A stretch of DNA of 64,000 nt. Source: Paenibacillus sp. SZ31 (GTDB lineage: Bacteria > Bacillota > Bacilli > Paenibacillales > Paenibacillaceae). The notes below the pieces were generated by a model. That model saw only the letters and a list, made by a program, of their open reading frames with translations. It was not told the origin of the DNA and did not search any database. Below are positions 61,579 to 64,000 of this stretch, piece by piece (the first letter of the stretch is position 1; each line of letters begins with the position of its first letter). A program made the translations under genes and the position numbers. Location: NCBI RefSeq assembly GCF_012912005.1, contig NZ_JABBEA010000019.1:48226-112225 (forward strand). Direction: 5' to 3'.

Positions 61579-61597
61579 TTTACTAACGGAGGTCATT

Positions 61598-62953
61598 ATG
61601 AATACGAATTGGACGCATCCATTGGAAGGGCAATCTGTAGGTAAAGCTTTTATGAGCTACCTCGTGCCTTCCGTATTGGGGATGCTGGTAGTTGCTTTTA
61701 ATTTTATTATCGACGGCATTATGGTTGGACACAAACTGGGTTCTACCGCGATGGCCGGGATCGGCATTGCCTCACCTGTCTATACGCTTTTTGTTGCCAT
61801 GTCGCTGTGGATTGGTATGGGCGGGGCAACCCTGTACTCCAACGCTATGGGTAGAAAAGATATCACATCAGCCAAACAAATTTTCACCAAATCCATTATG
61901 CTCATTATGCTCGTTACGATGGCCATTGGATATACTGCATTTACGTTCAAAGACAAGCTGGTATACGCCCTCGGTGCCAACGCCGAGACCTTCCCATTTG
62001 CTTCGGACTATATGAATATCATGTTGTTGTTCGGGTTTGTCTTCACCATTGAAAATGCCCTCTCTGTTTTTGTTCGGAACGATGGGAATCCCAACACATC
62101 CATGTACGCTCAGATTACGTTTGCTGTAGCCAATATCATCATCAATTATATAACATTATATGTACTCGAATGGGGTGTACGCGGTGTGGCCCTCGGTACA
62201 ATTGTATCGGCGTCTCTTGCGCTACTTGTCCTGTTCACTCACTTTTTCAAAAAGACAAATAATCTCACGTTCACCCGGTTCAAATGGAACAACAAATTGC
62301 TGGCTTCCCTGCTACTCATTGGTTTCCCCAGCTTTCTGGCTGAACTCGGCATGTCGGTCTTCTCTGTCTCTCACAATATCTCCATGGACCGCATTGCGGG
62401 TACGGATGGTGTAGCGTCCTTTACCGTGTTGAACTATATTCATGGTGTGGTACTGTTAGCGTTCCTGGGTCTGGCGTCTGCTGCCCAACCTCTGATCAGC
62501 TATTATCACGGTGCGAAACAGATTCAACGGGTACAACAAACGATACGTTTAGCTACTAAAACAGCTCTGGCATGCGGTCTACTATTACTGATTGTTGTTC
62601 AAATTGGTGCACCTTACTTCGTGCAAATCTTCGGAAACTTCAGTACCGGCGTAACAGATAATGCCGTCTACGGATTACGTATATTTACATTTGCCTATGT
62701 GTTTATGGGTGTTAACTTTGTCATGAGCACCTATTTCCAATCTGTAGGTAATGCCAAAATGGCCATCTGGATTACAGCTGCGCGTGAAATGATCATCATG
62801 ATTGCGTTGATTGCGATCCTCCCTTCCTTCTTTGGTGTCACGGGTGTGTGGCTTGCCGTACCGCTGTCCGAAATGCTGGTTCTCGCAACCATAGCCTTGT
62901 ACTATAGAAAACGATCCCTAACGGATCGAATACACGCGTTGCAGTCTGAGTAA
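61598..62953 (+). CDS. MATE family efflux transporter
   Basis: The 451-residue protein has 12 predicted membrane helices. It starts MNTNWTHPLEGQSVGKAFMSYLVPSVLGM and has LVVAFNFIIDGIMVGHKLGSTAMAGIGIASPVYTLF, typical of the MATE MepA-like group, where Na+ or H+ drives export of cationic drugs. ACGGAGG precedes ATG 61598. The promoter carries two palindromic sites of TetR/AcrR type, but no TetR gene is next to it. A terminator follows. Confidence 0.94.
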   Translation: MNTNWTHPLEGQSVGKAFMSYLVPSVLGMLVVAFNFIIDGIMVGHKLGSTAMAGIGIASPVYTLFVAMSLWIGMGGATLYSNAMGRKDITSAKQIFTKSIMLIMLVTMAIGYTAFTFKDKLVYALGANAETFPFASDYMNIMLLFGFVFTIENALSVFVRNDGNPNTSMYAQITFAVANIIINYITLYVLEWGVRGVALGTIVSASLALLVLFTHFFKKTNNLTFTRFKWNNKLLASLLLIGFPSFLAELGMSVFSVSHNISMDRIAGTDGVASFTVLNYIHGVVLLAFLGLASAAQPLISYYHGAKQIQRVQQTIRLATKTALACGLLLLIVVQIGAPYFVQIFGNFSTGVTDNAVYGLRIFTFAYVFMGVNFVMSTYFQSVGNAKMAIWITAAREMIIMIALIAILPSFFGVTGVWLAVPLSEMLVLATIALYYRKRSLTDRIHALQSE

Positions 62954-63044
62954 CGTTAACAGATCGTAATGGCAACAGATAGCAAATAAATGGAACGTAG
63001 ATAGAATGTAGGTAGACCTCATAAATAATCTAACAAACAAATAA

Positions 63045-63090
63045 ACAAAAGCCCTGCACGATCAATATAGATCGGTCAGGGCTTTTGTTT
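63045..63090. terminator. Terminator between MATE and FlxA-like genes
   Basis: AAAAGCCCTG and CAGGGCTTTT flank an inner CGATC/GATCG-type hairpin. Convergent genes flank it, so it can act both ways. Confidence 0.9.
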
Positions 63091-63109
63091 TATCCTAAAT
63101 TAGATGTAA

Positions 63110-63463
63110 CTAGATACGTATATCAAATCGACCATTGCTGTCTGTTGTTGCGTTTGCAATCTCCTTAGGGGTAGCTACGCCCATTCCATTGGATGGTGGT
63201 TGGGCAGGTGGCGCTTCCTTAGTAGCAGTTGTACCGGCTCCTTGAGCGCTTTGCTGTGCAATCTGTGCCTCAATCTGCTTGATCTGCTGTTCAAGCTGTT
63301 TGGTCTTAGTCGCCTTGGTCTTCTCATCGTCCTTGCTGGATTGCACTTTCTCCAATTGAGCCTCAAGCTTCGTCTTTTGTTTCTCCAAGCTACTCGAATT
63401 ATCTGAACTTGAAGATGTCGATATGTAAGATGTAGTGGAACTGGATGCAGAAGATATATTCAT
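63110..63463 (-). CDS. FlxA-like coiled-coil protein
   Basis: The 117-residue protein opens with a Ser/Thr-rich stretch (SSASSSTTSYISTSSSSDNSSS), then a coiled coil (LEKQKTKLEAQLEKVQSSKDDEKTK onto LEQQIKQIEAQIAQQSAQ) and a Pro/Gln/Asn-rich tail. This is the FlxA-like pattern. Its role is unknown; in E. coli FlxA is flagellum-regulated. No signal peptide. GAGGAGGAGAACCGCA precedes ATG 63463. It is alone, 240 bases downstream of the rRNA operon terminator. Confidence 0.8.
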   Translation of the reverse strand: MNISSASSSTTSYISTSSSSDNSSSLEKQKTKLEAQLEKVQSSKDDEKTKATKTKQLEQQIKQIEAQIAQQSAQGAGTTATKEAPPAQPPSNGMGVATPKEIANATTDSNGRFDIRI

Positions 63464-63699
63464 TGCGGTTCTCCTCCTCTTTACTTCGCTTCACTATACC
63501 CTAATCCACTGAAATGTACGTTAAATTCAACTGAAAGGTTGCTGAACGAAACCAAGTGCTGGAAGTCGAATAGATGGAAATATACATACCAGTATTAATA
63601 GTCTGATCAATAATATTGAAAGTCTTCATAATAAGTGAAGGATCTTATTTTCGTCTCATCCATAAAGTTAGTTGTTTTCCGCTGAAAAATAGTAACACA

Positions 63700-63735
63700 A
63701 CAAGACACACTCGAAATCATTCAAGTGTGTCTTTA
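63700..63735 (-). terminator. rRNA operon terminator
   Basis: AAGACACACT and AGTGTGTCTT flank a 12-base loop and are followed by GTTGTGTT leftward of the 5S gene. Confidence 0.8.
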
Positions 63736-63739
63736 TATT

Positions 63740-63855
63740 GCTTGGCGGCGTCCTACTCTCCCAGGACCCTGCGGTCCAAGTACCATCGGCGCTAGAGGGC
63801 TTAACGGTCGTGTTCGGGATGGGTACGTGTGGAACCCCTCCGCTATCGCCACCAA
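63740..63855 (-). rRNA. 5S ribosomal RNA
   Basis: Read on the minus strand the gene starts TTTGGTGGCGATAGCGG and ends ACGCCGCCAAGC, with the central CCCATCCCGAACACGACC and the GGGTCCTGGGAGAGTAGG arm. About 116 nucleotides, normal for Bacillota. It follows the 23S gene in the same operon; no tRNA lies between or after them. Short open frames across it are artefacts. Confidence 0.97.
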
Positions 63856-63932
63856 ACGCGGTGCTTACATTTCAGAGTGTTGTTCCCTGAAAACTAGATT
63901 CGAAACGAAACACGCGAATTACAACTTGCTAT

Positions 63933-64000
63933 TGGATAAGCCCTCGACCGATTAGTACTGGTCAGCTCCATGCATTGCTGCACTTCCACCCCCAGCCTAT
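63933..64000 (-). rRNA. 23S ribosomal RNA, 3' end (partial)
   Basis: The minus strand reads ACTAATCGGTCGAGGGCTTATCC at its end, the conserved 3' terminus of 23S rRNA, preceded by GCAGCAATGCATGGAGCTGACC. The gene runs past the right edge. The 78-base spacer to 5S contains no tRNA. Confidence 0.95.

Noticed and set aside
63725..63955. Open frame of 76 codons at the right end
   Set aside because: It crosses the 5S rRNA gene and the spacer to 23S.
1..64000. CRISPR array, prophage or plasmid region
   Set aside because: No regularly spaced direct repeats with spacers, cas genes, phage structural genes, integrase or replication gene were found; the 129-base repeats are coding.
63740..64000. tRNA genes beside the rRNA operon
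   Set aside because: Neither the 23S-5S spacer nor the region after 5S shows a cloverleaf or TTCGA arm.

Overview
The window reads as chromosome of a Bacillota bacterium, most likely Paenibacillus. Support: strong AGGAGG-type ribosome binding sites with frequent TTG and GTG starts, and Bacillales-type genes (a YneF-like protein, bacilliredoxin, a LipL-type octanoyltransferase, EcsAB, an SdpI-family protein, an ECF sigma/membrane-partner pair). It opens inside an aconitase gene and closes in the 3' end of a 23S rRNA gene, so the right edge is the distal end of an rRNA operon transcribed leftward. There is no phage, plasmid, transposase or CRISPR array. Most genes are metabolic, regulatory or stress-related, in short operons separated by clear rho-independent terminators.

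Layout. 1-5000: aconitase end, two small unknown genes, and a leftward vanR-vanS-vanY-vanZ-like cluster. 5000-8700: WYL regulator, zinc-ribbon/GyrI-like protein, two very small genes and a racemase-fold protein. 8700-12000: thiC behind a TPP riboswitch with a leader terminator, then an IclR regulator with palindromic operator candidates. 12300-16100: membrane-anchored hydrolase, a DUF2935-superoxide dismutase fusion, and lipL. 16300-22000: folE, yneF-like gene, an HD-GYP gene coupled to a QueG-HEAT-Ogt fusion, signal peptidase I, an acetyltransferase. 22400-31100: sodA, acpS-mutY, hydrolase, nadE, bacilliredoxin, PAS histidine kinase, flavoprotein. 31500-34000: unknown protein and ecsAB. 34100-37900: an AbrB-Doc toxin-antitoxin module, then two exported repeat-rich proteins. 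38000-49600: four transport or acetyltransfer genes with MarR and MerR regulators, fRMsr, TipAS-type regulator, aldehyde dehydrogenase, Usp, SdpI-family protein. 49700-57900: CadA-type ATPase facing its ArsR regulator, AI-2E-family protein, and a redox group (LLM oxidoreductase, small ArsR, quinone reductase, MarR, nitroreductase). 58100-64000: DUF523, ECF sigma with membrane partner, methyltransferase, MATE exporter, FlxA-like protein, 5S and 23S rRNA.

Themes are oxidative and electrophile stress, efflux and envelope functions, each usually with a nearby regulator and often a visible operator. The most unusual items are: the exported protein built from 43-residue tandem repeats (34933-36471) beside a second repeat-rich exported protein; three copies of a MITE-like intergenic repeat; a four-armed CTAACGAA repeat; a nested inverted-repeat element at 39663-39851; a MarR gene whose operator fills the promoter spacer and whose mRNA looks leaderless; and two enzyme fusions (DUF2935-SOD and QueG-Ogt). 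Functions come from motif recognition only; no searches were run.
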